From: an uncultured Acidimicrobiales bacterium
GTDB lineage: Bacteria; Actinomycetota; Acidimicrobiia; Acidimicrobiales; Aldehydirespiratoraceae
Length of the DNA: 37,261 nucleotides
Direction of reading: 5' to 3'
Assembly: GCA_905480195.1 (NCBI GenBank)
Contig: CAJQPN010000055.1
Coordinates: 1-37,261 of the forward strand
Of the stretch, positions 24,545 to 32,860 are shown in pieces. Each line of letters begins with the position of its first letter. Positions within the stretch are counted from its first letter, which is position 1. Below the pieces are notes generated by a model. It saw only the letters and a list, made by a program, of their open reading frames with translations. It did no database searches and was not told the DNA's origin. The translations under genes and the position numbers were made by a program.

Positions 24545-25111
24545 GTGGAGTTCCCCGTGACCTTTCCTTCTCTCCCCTCGCTGCTGTGGCGACACCAACT
24601 CGCCAGAGTCGCCGCACTCAGCCTGCTCAGTGCAGCATGCAGCGACGACGTACTTACGCTCACCAATGAGCCGACCCCCATCGAGGACATCCAAACCGAC
24701 CTCGCCGTCGGTTCCGACGTCGACCTGACGTACGCCACGTTCGACGGAGGTGACGCGAACTTTTCGGCGTACGCCGGCACACCGCTCGTGATTAACTTCT
24801 TCGCCCGGACGTGCCCTCCGTGCGTTTCGGAAATGCCCGAGTTCGAACAGATCTTCAACGAGTTCGGCGGGGATGTGGCGTTCGTCGGCATCTCCACCGA
24901 CCCCCGAAAGGAAGACGCCCAGATCCTGATCAAGGAGACCGGCGTCACCTACGACCTCGGATGGGACCCCGACGGACGACTCTTCGCCGAGTTCGGCGGG
25001 TTCGCCATGCCCACGACCGTCTTTGTGACTGCTGATGGCATCGTCAGTGAGATCTGGTCCGGAGTGCTGAGTGCGGCCGACCTGAAGTCGAAGATCGAGG
25101 AGATCACCTGA
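24545..25111 (+). CDS. TlpA/ResA-like thioredoxin-fold lipoprotein
   Basis: A 188-residue protein from a GTG start, with a signal segment ending LSLLSAAC (C32 a possible lipid site). The thioredoxin fold follows: LVINFFARTCPPCVSEMPEF with the redox pair C90/C93 (CPPC), VAFVGISTDPRKED and FAMPTTVFVTADG with the conserved cis-Pro. Such exported proteins reduce disulfides outside the membrane, often of apocytochrome c or copper chaperones. Its stop overlaps the CcdA-like start as TGATG, so the two are made together: CcdA passes electrons from cytoplasmic thioredoxin to this protein. A second GTG at 24557 is another possible start. Confidence 0.88.
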   Translation: MEFPVTFPSLPSLLWRHQLARVAALSLLSAACSDDVLTLTNEPTPIEDIQTDLAVGSDVDLTYATFDGGDANFSAYAGTPLVINFFARTCPPCVSEMPEFEQIFNEFGGDVAFVGISTDPRKEDAQILIKETGVTYDLGWDPDGRLFAEFGGFAMPTTVFVTADGIVSEIWSGVLSAADLKSKIEEIT

Positions 25112-26271
25112 TGGATCTCGAACAGTTCGCCTTTCCGTTCGGGGTCGGCATGCTCGCAGCCTTCAACCCGTGCGGCTTTGCGATGTTGCCGACCTGGATC
25201 GGTTACTTCATCGGTAGTGATGCTCCCGAAGACACGCGCGTTCGAGCGCTCACCCGAGGCCTGCGAGTCGGGGCGATCATGACACTCGGCTTCATCACGC
25301 TGTTCGGGAGCATCGGGCTGCTCATCGCTGCGTTTCTCAGCCAGGGCACGGTCACCGAGTACGTCGGCTACATCACGGTCGTGTTGGGCATTGTGCTGAT
25401 CCCAACCGGATTTGCAATGTTTCGAGGTCAACAGATCGATCTCCGACTGCCGAAGATGTCGAAAGGGGGCGAGAGTCGCGAAGCTGGATCGATTTTCTTG
25501 TTCGGTGTTTCCTATGCCGTCGTCTCGCTCAGCTGCACAATCGGTCTGTTCGTCTCAGCGATGTCGAACAGCTTCACCGTCGTCGGTGAGAACCAGCTCG
25601 GCGAGCGTACCGAGTCGATCACGCTCGGGAGCATCCTCGACGGTGCCGGCAGCTTCGTCGCCTACGCCGTCGGCATGGGTGTCGTGATCCTCTTTCTGAC
25701 AGTCAGTCTGGCTCGAGCGAAGTCCAACGTGGCCACCAACATGCGGCGGTTGTTGCCATTCATGAGCAAGATCTCCGGCGTCGTGCTCGTGGTCGCCGGC
25801 ATCTACCTGATCGACTACGGGCAGTGGGAGATCCGGATCCTCGACAATCCCGCGGCGGGGAACGTCCTCGTGGACCGCTTCCTCGACTTTCAGGGCGCCG
25901 TCAGCACCTGGGTCGCCGTCACCACCCCCGAACGACTCGCGGTGGTAGCCGCGATCGGCATGGCACTGCTGTTCCTGCTTGCCTGGATCGAAGACAACCC
26001 GAACGATTCCCTCAGGCAGTTGCTCATGACCGCTTCATGGACCCTCGTGTTCGTGACCATCGAGTTCGTCAACGACGGCGAATTTGTCATCGCCCCATTG
26101 CTCCGATTCTTCTCGAACTGGCCGAACCGAATCGGCAACTGGTTCACCGATCCGCTTCGAGGTGGTGTGCCGTTCGAGTTCGCCTTCGTGACGCTTGCCG
26201 GTTGGTGGGCGTTTCGTCGGATCAGCAGATACCTTGCCCGTGATGCTGCGGTCCCTACTGGCACGTCCTGA
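25111..26271 (+). CDS. CcdA/DsbD-like membrane thiol-disulfide electron carrier with C-terminal extension
   Basis: A 386-residue membrane protein. The N-terminal ~230 residues are the six-helix CcdA core with the two conserved cysteines, C21 in NPCGFAMLP and C142 in SLSCTIGLF. It carries electrons across the membrane to the TlpA-like partner. CcdA is usually 200-250 residues; here about 140 more follow, with further hydrophobic segments near 276-293 (VVAAIGMALLFLLAW) and 303-317. I do not recognise the added part. The ATG shares a base with the upstream stop. The next gene starts inside its last 30 bases. Confidence 0.88.
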   Translation: MDLEQFAFPFGVGMLAAFNPCGFAMLPTWIGYFIGSDAPEDTRVRALTRGLRVGAIMTLGFITLFGSIGLLIAAFLSQGTVTEYVGYITVVLGIVLIPTGFAMFRGQQIDLRLPKMSKGGESREAGSIFLFGVSYAVVSLSCTIGLFVSAMSNSFTVVGENQLGERTESITLGSILDGAGSFVAYAVGMGVVILFLTVSLARAKSNVATNMRRLLPFMSKISGVVLVVAGIYLIDYGQWEIRILDNPAAGNVLVDRFLDFQGAVSTWVAVTTPERLAVVAAIGMALLFLLAWIEDNPNDSLRQLLMTASWTLVFVTIEFVNDGEFVIAPLLRFFSNWPNRIGNWFTDPLRGGVPFEFAFVTLAGWWAFRRISRYLARDAAVPTGTS

Positions 26272-26848
26272 AGTCACCGAGGTCTGCGAACTTCGCAGTT
26301 CGTTTGGCCTGATGGCGTTCCATGGGGGAAATCTCGAGCGCACCACCGACATCATCGCTGCCGAGGTCGCCGAACGTACCGGCTCATCGTTCTATGGGGT
26401 GATCCAGGCCGCACCGTTCCGCCAACACATCCCGTCGACTCGGTTTGACCCCGAACACTCCGACGCGCTCGCGTCATTCATCGATCAGGTCGAGACGGTC
26501 ATCGCGGTTCATGGATACGGACGCGATGACCGCTTCTTCGACGTCTTACTCGGAGGCCGCAACCGTGACCTCGCTGCCCATGTCGGCTCTCACCTGCGAG
26601 CCGATCTCGACGACCGATACGGCGTCGTTGTCGATCTCGAAGAGATCCCCGACGGACTTCGTGGCCAACACCACCGAAACCCCGTCAACCTGCCGACGAA
26701 CGCCGGCGTGCAGCTCGAGCTACCTCCACCGATCCGGTGGAACACCGAAGAGCACAACTGGAGCGATCACGAGGGAACCGGCCGAGCACCGTCCGTCGCT
26801 CGGCTCATCGACACCCTCGTTGCCGCCGTTGACACCTGGCCGGGCTGA
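26243..26848 (+). CDS. Poly-gamma-glutamate hydrolase-family protein
   Basis: A 201-residue protein resembling the gamma-PGA hydrolase family (PghP, zinc carboxypeptidase-like fold): FGLMAFHGGNLERTTDIIA (H27, E32 as zinc ligands), the HIPSTRFDPEHSDALASFI segment at 62-80, VIAVHGYG (H90) and GRNRDLAAHVGSHL. The family includes phage enzymes that depolymerise capsular poly-gamma-glutamate, and chromosomal homologues of unknown role. No signal peptide is visible. ATG 26243 (or GTG 26240 just before) overlaps the end of the CcdA-like gene by 29 bases, so it is likely in the same operon, without an obvious functional tie. No capsule genes nearby. Confidence 0.72.
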   Translation: MLRSLLARPEVTEVCELRSSFGLMAFHGGNLERTTDIIAAEVAERTGSSFYGVIQAAPFRQHIPSTRFDPEHSDALASFIDQVETVIAVHGYGRDDRFFDVLLGGRNRDLAAHVGSHLRADLDDRYGVVVDLEEIPDGLRGQHHRNPVNLPTNAGVQLELPPPIRWNTEEHNWSDHEGTGRAPSVARLIDTLVAAVDTWPG

Positions 26849-26877
26849 TCGACGCACGGTTCGCCCGCCACCACCGC

Positions 26878-27540
26878 TCAGGGGGCGAGGCGCTCGATGA
26901 TCCAAACCCCTTCACCAGGCTCGTCGGAGCCTGCCAGTCGGTAACGCACGCGGTCGTGCAACCGGCTCGGACGGCCCTGCCAGAACTCGATCTCACAGGG
27001 CCGAATCCGATAGCCACCCCAGTGCGGTGGGCGAGGTACCTCGCCGGGGAACCGCGCATCAATCTCGGCGACCCGTTCCTCAAGCGTTGCCCGGTCGGGC
27101 AGGATCGCCGATTGATCGCTAGCCCAGGCACCGATCTGGCTCCCCCGAGGACGACCCGCGAAATAGGCGTCTGATTCTTCGTCAGCCACTCGGGCAACCT
27201 CGCCGACGACGCGAACCTGGCGTTCGAGGTCGTGCCACACAAAGCTCAGGCTCGCCCGCTGCGTGGCATCGAGAGCCCGACCCTTGTCGGACGTGTGGTT
27301 CGTGAAGAAGACGAAGCCACGGTCGTCGAGACCTCGCAGCAGAACCGCACGACTGGCCGGCCACCCCTCTTCGTCGACGGTGGCGAGCACCATCAGGCCA
27401 GGATCGCGTGGACCGGTCGCCGCCCAGGCCTCGAACCACAAGCGGAACTGCAGGATTGGGTCCGGCTCGACGTCGCTGACGTCGAGCCCGTCCTGTTCAT
27501 ACTGATGGCGGACCGACCGAAGGTCGACAGCATCGTCCAT
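26878..27540 (-). CDS. pdxH: Pyridoxamine 5'-phosphate oxidase
   Basis: A 220-residue FMN enzyme that oxidises pyridoxamine/pyridoxine 5'-phosphate to pyridoxal 5'-phosphate, the cofactor. The family pattern is complete: VDEEGWPASRAVLLRGLDDRGFVFFTNHTSDKGRAL in the first half (FMN site), QVRVVGEVARVADEESDAYFAGRPRGSQIGAWAS, and the C-terminal WGGYRIRPCEIEFWQGRPSRLHDRVRY (substrate and FMN binding). Length is typical. It diverges from the crcB pair with a 22-base gap. Confidence 0.95.
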   Translation of the reverse strand: MDDAVDLRSVRHQYEQDGLDVSDVEPDPILQFRLWFEAWAATGPRDPGLMVLATVDEEGWPASRAVLLRGLDDRGFVFFTNHTSDKGRALDATQRASLSFVWHDLERQVRVVGEVARVADEESDAYFAGRPRGSQIGAWASDQSAILPDRATLEERVAEIDARFPGEVPRPPHWGGYRIRPCEIEFWQGRPSRLHDRVRYRLAGSDEPGEGVWIIERLAP

Positions 27541-27562
27541 CCCGGAACTCTAGGGTGCCGGT

Positions 27563-27925
27563 GTGCATCGAGCCCTTCCCGGCATCCTCATTGGCGGTGT
27601 CGTCGGTAGCGCGATGCGATGGGTCGCAGTCGAACTGGGCGCTGCGGCGGACTTCCCGTCCACCTCGATTCTCCTCGTCGTCAATTCGCTGGGCTGCTTC
27701 GTGCTCGGCGTCGCGGTGGCGAGATGGCCCGATACGACAGATCCCCGTCGTCTTACGATCGGACTCGGGTTCGCAGGTGGCCTCACCACCTTCTCTGCGC
27801 TCGCGGTGGAAGTGGCGGCGGGAATTCATCACGACGACTACTCGCCGATCATGACGTCGGTTCTGGCGCAGCTGATGGCCGGGGTGGTCTTCTTCATGAT
27901 CGGTCGACGGGTCACAGCAACATGA
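27563..27925 (+). CDS. crcB: CrcB/Fluc fluoride channel, subunit 1
   Basis: A 120-residue four-helix membrane protein from a GTG start. It has VVNSLGCFVLGVAV (the helix with the pore Asn) and GGLTTFSALAVE (the conserved G-L-T-T-F-S). Fluc channels export fluoride as antiparallel dimers. The stop overlaps the next ATG as ATGA, linking it to a second crcB. No fluoride riboswitch is visible: only 22 bases separate it from the divergent pdxH start. Confidence 0.9.
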   Translation: MHRALPGILIGGVVGSAMRWVAVELGAAADFPSTSILLVVNSLGCFVLGVAVARWPDTTDPRRLTIGLGFAGGLTTFSALAVEVAAGIHHDDYSPIMTSVLAQLMAGVVFFMIGRRVTAT

Positions 27926-28248
27926 CACCGGTGCTCTTCGTCGTCGCCGCAGCCACGGGCACCTTCGTGCGTTGGCAGATGTGGCACCACAGCGGGAATC
28001 GCCCGGCCGGGACACTGATCGTGAACGTCATCGGAGCATTCATTCTCGGTGTGCTGACTGCCGCAGGCGATCGCTCCCAAGCCGTTGGGGGCGTTGCGGG
28101 TATGGGAGCCCTCACCACGTTCTCCGCGCTTGTCGCGGAGATGCTCGATCTGTGGTCGACCGGCCGACGCCTCCATGCAGTCGCCTACGGCATGCTGACG
28201 TTCGTGCTCGGGGTGGGTGCGGCCTGGATCGGTATTGCGTCGACCTGA
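27922..28248 (+). CDS. crcB: CrcB/Fluc fluoride channel, subunit 2
   Basis: A 108-residue homologue of the preceding protein, with LIVNVIGAFILGVLTA and GMGALTTFSALVAEML. It overlaps the first by 4 bases (ATGA). Tandem pairs of diverged Fluc genes generally encode a heterodimer whose two chains have opposite membrane orientations. ATG 27922 is chosen; the frame upstream runs through the first gene. Its stop abuts the convergent dehydratase gene end. Confidence 0.9.
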   Translation: MTPVLFVVAAATGTFVRWQMWHHSGNRPAGTLIVNVIGAFILGVLTAAGDRSQAVGGVAGMGALTTFSALVAEMLDLWSTGRRLHAVAYGMLTFVLGVGAAWIGIAST

Positions 28249-29217
28249 TCAGCCGCCGGCAGCGGCGACCATCGCAGCAACTGCGTCGCTGCCGACGTTG
28301 GCGCCGCAACTCACCGCAACGATCCGCTGGCCAGGATGTGTAGCGGCGTGGTCCGTCGCGGCGGCGATCGCCAGTCCGGCCGAGCCCTCCACCAGTTGGT
28401 GATGGTCATCAATCATGGTGACCACACCTCGGGCGATGTCAGCTTCGCTGATATCGACCCATTCGTCGACGAGTTGCTGGCAGATCGCAAACGTGATCGT
28501 GTCATCTTCGAGCCCCCCGGCGGTGCCGTCGGAGAACGTGGGTTCGAAGACCGGTGTGACGATCCGGCCGGCAGCGATCGACGCGGCCATCGCACGGTCG
28601 TTGGCGGCTGACGCCCCGATGATGTGGGTGTCAGGGGCCATCGCTTTTATCCAGCTGGCAATACCCGCAATGAGGCCGCCGCCGCCGACCGATACGACCA
28701 CGGCGTCGGGGGCTGGTCCGTCGTCAAGGATCTCCTTGCCGATGGTGCCTTGGCCCGCGACGATAGCCGGGTCGTTGTAGGGCGAAACGTAGGTAAAGCC
28801 GTGTTCGGCAGCTGCAGCTCGTGCGGCCATCTCTGCCACGCTCGTGTCGGTGGAATCGACGAATTCGACCCGGGCCCCAAGCCGTCGGATCTGATCGACC
28901 TTTGATGCTGCTGCGCCGGACGGCAGATAGATGGTGCAGGCGAAGCCGCGGCTTGCGGCTGCCGTGGCAACGCCGATGCCGTGGTTTCCCGACGAGGCCG
29001 TCACGACGCCTGCGGCGGCGAGAGCCGGGTCGAGGGAGTGCACCACGTTGGCCGATCCCCGAACCTTGAAGCTCCCCGTGCGCTGGAGATGTTCAGCCTT
29101 GATGACGATGTCGGCGCCGTGCCGCTCCGACAGGGGGTCGGAGCGGAACAGCGGGGTGTGCGTGACGTGTGGTTCGATGCGTTCCGCCGCAGCGGCGATT
29201 TCGTCGATGTCGATCAT
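28249..29217 (-). CDS. PLP-dependent threonine/serine dehydratase-family enzyme
   Basis: A 322-residue fold-type II PLP enzyme. FKVRGSANVV carries the Schiff-base Lys (in TGSFKVRG), TASSGNHGIGVATAAASRG the phosphate loop Ser-x-Gly-Asn-His-Gly, VSVGGGGLIAGIA the glycine loop that holds the PLP phosphate, and SCGANVGSD the C-terminal part. It lacks the ACT regulatory domain of biosynthetic IlvA, so it is a catabolic-type threonine/serine dehydratase or a relative such as EutB or hydroxyaspartate dehydratase. Its ATG overlaps the preceding stop as ATGA. It follows an ornithine cyclodeaminase-family gene, the same partnership as eutB/eutC and bhcB/bhcD. Confidence 0.88.
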   Translation of the reverse strand: MIDIDEIAAAAERIEPHVTHTPLFRSDPLSERHGADIVIKAEHLQRTGSFKVRGSANVVHSLDPALAAAGVVTASSGNHGIGVATAAASRGFACTIYLPSGAAASKVDQIRRLGARVEFVDSTDTSVAEMAARAAAAEHGFTYVSPYNDPAIVAGQGTIGKEILDDGPAPDAVVVSVGGGGLIAGIASWIKAMAPDTHIIGASAANDRAMAASIAAGRIVTPVFEPTFSDGTAGGLEDDTITFAICQQLVDEWVDISEADIARGVVTMIDDHHQLVEGSAGLAIAAATDHAATHPGQRIVAVSCGANVGSDAVAAMVAAAGG

Positions 29218-30113
29218 CGGTTGATTCCTTTCATCACCAGTTGGGCCATCGCTGCATCCTGGAGACCGAGTCCACAGTGGTCCGAAACCGTCACCTGTGT
29301 GGCGGAGGTCCGTCCAGCGGCCCGGCCGGTAAGGACGTCGCCGAGATCCACCGCCCGAACAGCAGCGCTCGGAACATGGGCAAGCTCGCCTACCCGGCTC
29401 GTCACGTCGACCGAATCGGCCACGACTACATCTGCAGACTCGAGCACGTCGTCGGCGAGTTCGCGTTTGCCGAGCATGTCGGAGCCCATCGCCACGACGT
29501 GTGTTCCTGGAGCAAGCACCGATGCATGCAGCACCGGTTCTCGGGCCGAGGTGCAACAGATCACGATGTCGGCGCCCGCCACCGCCTCGGCAACCGTGTC
29601 CATCGCACGAGTGTCGTTCTCGGCAGCGAAGCGCTGACGCGTGGCAGCAGAACGGCTCCACGAACGGACATCGGAGAGCATGAACGCCTCTCGCAACGCA
29701 GCAACCTGGAAGGCAGCCTGGAAGCCACCACCGAGGATGGCGAGCGACGTCGACTCCGGGCGGGCGAGAAGAGCAGCGCTGACCGCTGATGCAGCAGCGG
29801 TACGGATCTCGGTGAGCCAACCACCGTCGTCGAGGATCGCCACCAGTTCGCCGGTGTCGGCGTCGAGCACGGCGGTAAAACCGGCGTTGCCGCCTTTGGG
29901 AAAGCCACCACTGGCGGCCTTGAACGCGAGGTGGGAGCCGCCGAGGTAGGCGCCCTTCACGTGCAGTTCGCCACCATGACCGAGCACCATCGCCAGTTCG
30001 TCAGGTGCAACCACAGTCCCATCCGACATGGCGACGAAGGCAGCGCGAACCGCCTCACGCGCGGAGGTCAGTGTGACCAACGATCGAATGGTCTGTGCAT
30101 CGATGATCTCCAT
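29214..30113 (-). CDS. Ornithine cyclodeaminase/mu-crystallin family reductase
   Basis: A 299-residue NAD(P)-dependent protein. It has GGSHLAFKAASGGFPKGGNAG (a substrate-binding stretch with conserved Lys), LTEIRTAAASAVSAALLARP, the Rossmann LAILGGGFQAAFQVAAL and VVAMGSDMLGKRELADDVL. The family includes ornithine cyclodeaminase, ketimine reductases, EutC and iminosuccinate reductase; sequence does not settle which. The start is ATG 30113, which shares one base with the preceding stop (TGATG); the stop overlaps the dehydratase ATG. This binds it tightly into the serS operon. Confidence 0.87.
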   Translation of the reverse strand: MEIIDAQTIRSLVTLTSAREAVRAAFVAMSDGTVVAPDELAMVLGHGGELHVKGAYLGGSHLAFKAASGGFPKGGNAGFTAVLDADTGELVAILDDGGWLTEIRTAAASAVSAALLARPESTSLAILGGGFQAAFQVAALREAFMLSDVRSWSRSAATRQRFAAENDTRAMDTVAEAVAGADIVICCTSAREPVLHASVLAPGTHVVAMGSDMLGKRELADDVLESADVVVADSVDVTSRVGELAHVPSAAVRAVDLGDVLTGRAAGRTSATQVTVSDHCGLGLQDAAMAQLVMKGINR

Positions 30114-30748
30114 CAGACTCGGTCCACCGCCGCCCAGATACCAGTTCCGGCTCGCCCCGCAATGGCGGTCCACGAGCCCGGCATCGCCGCAACGACGTCT
30201 TCGGGGCTGAGGTAAATCGGCGTCTCGTGACCGTTGGTGTTGATCCAGAGGAGTCGACCAGCGCCGGTGAGCACCCGGTCAACCTCGGACGGGAACAAGA
30301 ACATGTTGACCAGCACGAGGGTGTCGACCGCTGCGTCAGGGAGCGGGAGGGTGGAAGCATCGCCTTGCACAAGCGGCGTACCGCCCGACTGCTCGCGGAG
30401 CATTTTCATCGAAAGGTCGAGCGCGACGAGGTCGGCGGCCCGGGCTGCGATCTCGTTGGTGCCGAGGCCAGAGCCGGCCCCGAGCTCGACGACCTTGTCA
30501 CCGCGAACGCCGCCCCGGTCGAGTGCATCAATGATCGAGGCCTCGCGTTCGTCGCCGAAGCGCGACGACCACTCAGCTGCCATGCCGTCAAAGAGTTCGC
30601 GAACCTTGTCACGCCGCGACGCATCCCAGCCATCATCGAACGCGACCTGTTCGGTGACCTTGCGAATCGGTGATACCGAGCCGAAGACCTCCAGATCGGT
30701 GACCGTGCCGGGGGCGTCGGGTAGCCAGGTGACCGACCCGGGCGTCAT
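30113..30748 (-). CDS. Class I SAM-dependent methyltransferase-like protein
   Basis: A 211-residue protein. The SAM motif VVELGAGSGLGTNEIAARAADLVALDLSMKML (motif I plus acidic end of strand 2) is in the middle, followed by LVQGDASTLPLPDAAVDTLVLVNMFLF, the normal motif II/III arrangement. An N-terminal helical cap (1-75, VFGSVSPIRKVTEQVAFDDGWDASRRDKVRELFDGMAAEWSSRF) precedes it. The substrate is unknown. ATG 30748 overlaps the serS stop as ATGA; the frame upstream lies inside serS. Confidence 0.82.
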   Translation of the reverse strand: MTPGSVTWLPDAPGTVTDLEVFGSVSPIRKVTEQVAFDDGWDASRRDKVRELFDGMAAEWSSRFGDEREASIIDALDRGGVRGDKVVELGAGSGLGTNEIAARAADLVALDLSMKMLREQSGGTPLVQGDASTLPLPDAAVDTLVLVNMFLFPSEVDRVLTGAGRLLWINTNGHETPIYLSPEDVVAAMPGSWTAIAGRAGTGIWAAVDRV

Positions 30749-32031
30749 GCCGGCGCAGCGATCTCGGCGAGACCACCCATGTACGGCTGAAGGACATCGG
30801 GAATCCGAACCGAACCGTCGGATTGCCGGTAGGTCTCGACGATGCCGGCCCACACCCGAGGGACGGCCAAGCCGGAGCCATTCAACGAGTGAACGAAATC
30901 GGTGCCCTTCTCCCCCGCTCGGCGGAACCGGATGTTGGCCCGCCGCGCCTGATAGGTGGAGCACCAACTCACCGAGCTGACCTCGAGCCAACGATCAGCC
31001 CCGGGGGCGAACACCTCGATGTCGTAGGTGCGGGCACCGGCGCCGCTGATGTCACCACAGGCGAGGTCGAGCACCCGATGCGCGAGTCCGAGATCGCGGA
31101 TCGCATTCTCGGCCCGCTCGAGAATCTCCATATGCATGTCGTGTGCCTGCTCAGGGGTGCAGAAGCTGTAGAGCTCGACCTTGTCGAACTCGTGTACTCG
31201 AAGAAGACCGCGCGTGTCGCGGCCCGCCGAACCTGCCTCGCGGCGGTAGCAGCTGGTGTGGGCCATGAGCCTCATCGGGAGGTCAGCTGCGTCGAGTACC
31301 TCGCCCGCCACGAGTGATGTGAGCGGAACCTCCGCAGTGGGGATGGCCCACAGGTCGTCACGTTCGAGGTGATAGGCGTCGTCTGCAAACTTCGGCAGAT
31401 GACCGGTGCCGATCATGGTGTCGGTCTTGACGACCGTCGGTGGTCGGATCTGCTCAAAGGCATCACGGTTGCGATCGAGCCCGTAGTTGATGAGCGCACT
31501 CAGCAGGTGTGCGCCTGCACCGCGGTACATCGCGAACATCGACCCAGACATCTTCACGGCACGGTCGACGTCGAGGATGCCAAGTTCTTCCCCGATCTCC
31601 CAGTGCGGGACCCTCTGATGATCGCCGTACTCGGTTTGGAGGTTCTCGACCCGAATGACGACGTTGTCGTCTTCGGTCAGACCGTCGGGCGCATCGTCGG
31701 CCGGCATGTTGGCGATGTTCAACAGTTCGTGGCGGAGCTTGTCCTGGAGCGTCTCGGCTTCTTCATCGAGCACGCTTTCGCGCTCGCCGAGCTCCTTACT
31801 GCGGGTCTGTAGCTCCACGGCTTCGGCGCCCTTGCCGTCTCGGTGGAGCTGACCGACCCGCTTGCTGAGGTTGTTGATCTCGCTCCGCACGTCGTCACGC
31901 TCGGTCCCGACGACCCGAAGCCGCGAGTCGAGCTCTACCACCCGGTCGACGGCCGAGGTGTCGTCACCCCGCCGAGCGAGAGCCGTCTTGACGGCCTCCG
32001 GATCGGTGCGAAACAGCTTGATATCGAGCAT
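30745..32031 (-). CDS. serS: Seryl-tRNA synthetase
   Basis: A 428-residue class II synthetase charging tRNA-Ser (and tRNA-Sec where present). An N-terminal coiled-coil arm (residues 25-105, charged heptads) contacts the tRNA; the catalytic core has TAEVPLTSL, motif 2 SCYRREAGSAGRDTRGLLRVHEFDKVELY, the ARRANIRFR segment and motif 3 LNGSGLAVPRVWAGIVETYRQSDGSVRIPDVLQPY. Motif set complete, length standard. It is the first gene of a coupled four-gene minus-strand run (serS, methyltransferase, reductase, dehydratase). No T-box leader is seen in the 39 bases before it. Confidence 0.97.
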   Translation of the reverse strand: MLDIKLFRTDPEAVKTALARRGDDTSAVDRVVELDSRLRVVGTERDDVRSEINNLSKRVGQLHRDGKGAEAVELQTRSKELGERESVLDEEAETLQDKLRHELLNIANMPADDAPDGLTEDDNVVIRVENLQTEYGDHQRVPHWEIGEELGILDVDRAVKMSGSMFAMYRGAGAHLLSALINYGLDRNRDAFEQIRPPTVVKTDTMIGTGHLPKFADDAYHLERDDLWAIPTAEVPLTSLVAGEVLDAADLPMRLMAHTSCYRREAGSAGRDTRGLLRVHEFDKVELYSFCTPEQAHDMHMEILERAENAIRDLGLAHRVLDLACGDISGAGARTYDIEVFAPGADRWLEVSSVSWCSTYQARRANIRFRRAGEKGTDFVHSLNGSGLAVPRVWAGIVETYRQSDGSVRIPDVLQPYMGGLAEIAAPA

Positions 32032-32070
32032 GAGATGACGGTACCGGTCGCTGGACGGGGAGCGACCGGT

Positions 32071-32832
32071 TTATCTCTGGAACGCGACGAGCGCGCCACC
32101 ATCGATCACGATTGTCTGACCGGTCATCCATGGTGCGTCCGCAGCCAACCAGAGCGCGGCTCGACCGATATCACCGGGCTCGCCGAGCCGATCGAGCGGA
32201 TACGCCTTCTTGGCTCGCTCGCCGGCCTCACCCTCCCAGAGCAGGCGCGCGAACTCGGTTTTCACCACAGCAGGAGCCAATGCGTTGACCCGAACGCCAG
32301 GGCCGAGTTCTGCACCGAGCTGCTCGGTCATCGCAACGAGAGCTCGTTTGAGAAGGGCGTAGAGCCCGAGCGCACCAGAGGTCTTGAAGGCACCGACGGA
32401 AGCGAGATTGATGACACAGCCTCCGTTGTCCTTCATCCAGGCGTTCCACGCCGCCTGCGTCCACAACAGTGGCCCGCGGAGGTTGACTTCGTAGGTCTTG
32501 TCGAACGCGGCCGCCGGTGTGTCGATGAGGGGACCGGCGTAGGGGTTGGTCGCTGCGTTGTTCACCAGGATGTCGATCGCGCCGAATCGTTCGAGGGTGC
32601 TCGCCATGATGTCGGCTCCGCCGTCGTCACCACCCGTGTGCGCTACTCGCCAGTCGACGTCGCCGCCGCCGAGCGCCCGCAGCGCCTCGGCCGCAGCCTC
32701 GCACTTCTCGGCTTTTCGGGACACGATCATCACGTTCGCCCCAGCCTTCACGTATTCGGTTGCGATGCCGAGCCCGATTCCAGCTGAGCCACCAGTGATG
32801 AGCGCAGTCTTTCCATCCAAACGTAATTCCAC
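32071..32832 (-). CDS. SDR-family oxidoreductase
   Basis: A 253-residue short-chain dehydrogenase/reductase of the 3-oxoacyl-ACP reductase type. It has TGGSAGIG at 13-20, NNAA 91-94, S145, Y158-ALL-K162, and an ALNALAPAVVKTEFA-like loop (VNALAPAVVKTEF). The catalytic triad is complete. GTG 32832 places the cofactor motif close to the N-terminus and leaves a short divergent gap to the ABC-like ORF; the frame is open upstream but would run through that gene. It lies 39 bases upstream of serS on the same strand and may be transcribed with it. Substrate unknown. Confidence 0.88.
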   Translation of the reverse strand: MELRLDGKTALITGGSAGIGLGIATEYVKAGANVMIVSRKAEKCEAAAEALRALGGGDVDWRVAHTGGDDGGADIMASTLERFGAIDILVNNAATNPYAGPLIDTPAAAFDKTYEVNLRGPLLWTQAAWNAWMKDNGGCVINLASVGAFKTSGALGLYALLKRALVAMTEQLGAELGPGVRVNALAPAVVKTEFARLLWEGEAGERAKKAYPLDRLGEPGDIGRAALWLAADAPWMTGQTIVIDGGALVAFQR

Positions 32833-32860
32833 GGTCGCGACCGTAGACCAGACTGGAGGT

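Noticed and set aside
27541..27562. Possible fluoride riboswitch before the crcB pair
   Set aside because: Only 22 bases separate pdxH from crcB, which is too short, and nothing resembles the riboswitch core.
32032..32070. Possible T-box leader before serS
   Set aside because: The 39-base gap is too short for a T-box and the preceding gene is on the same strand.
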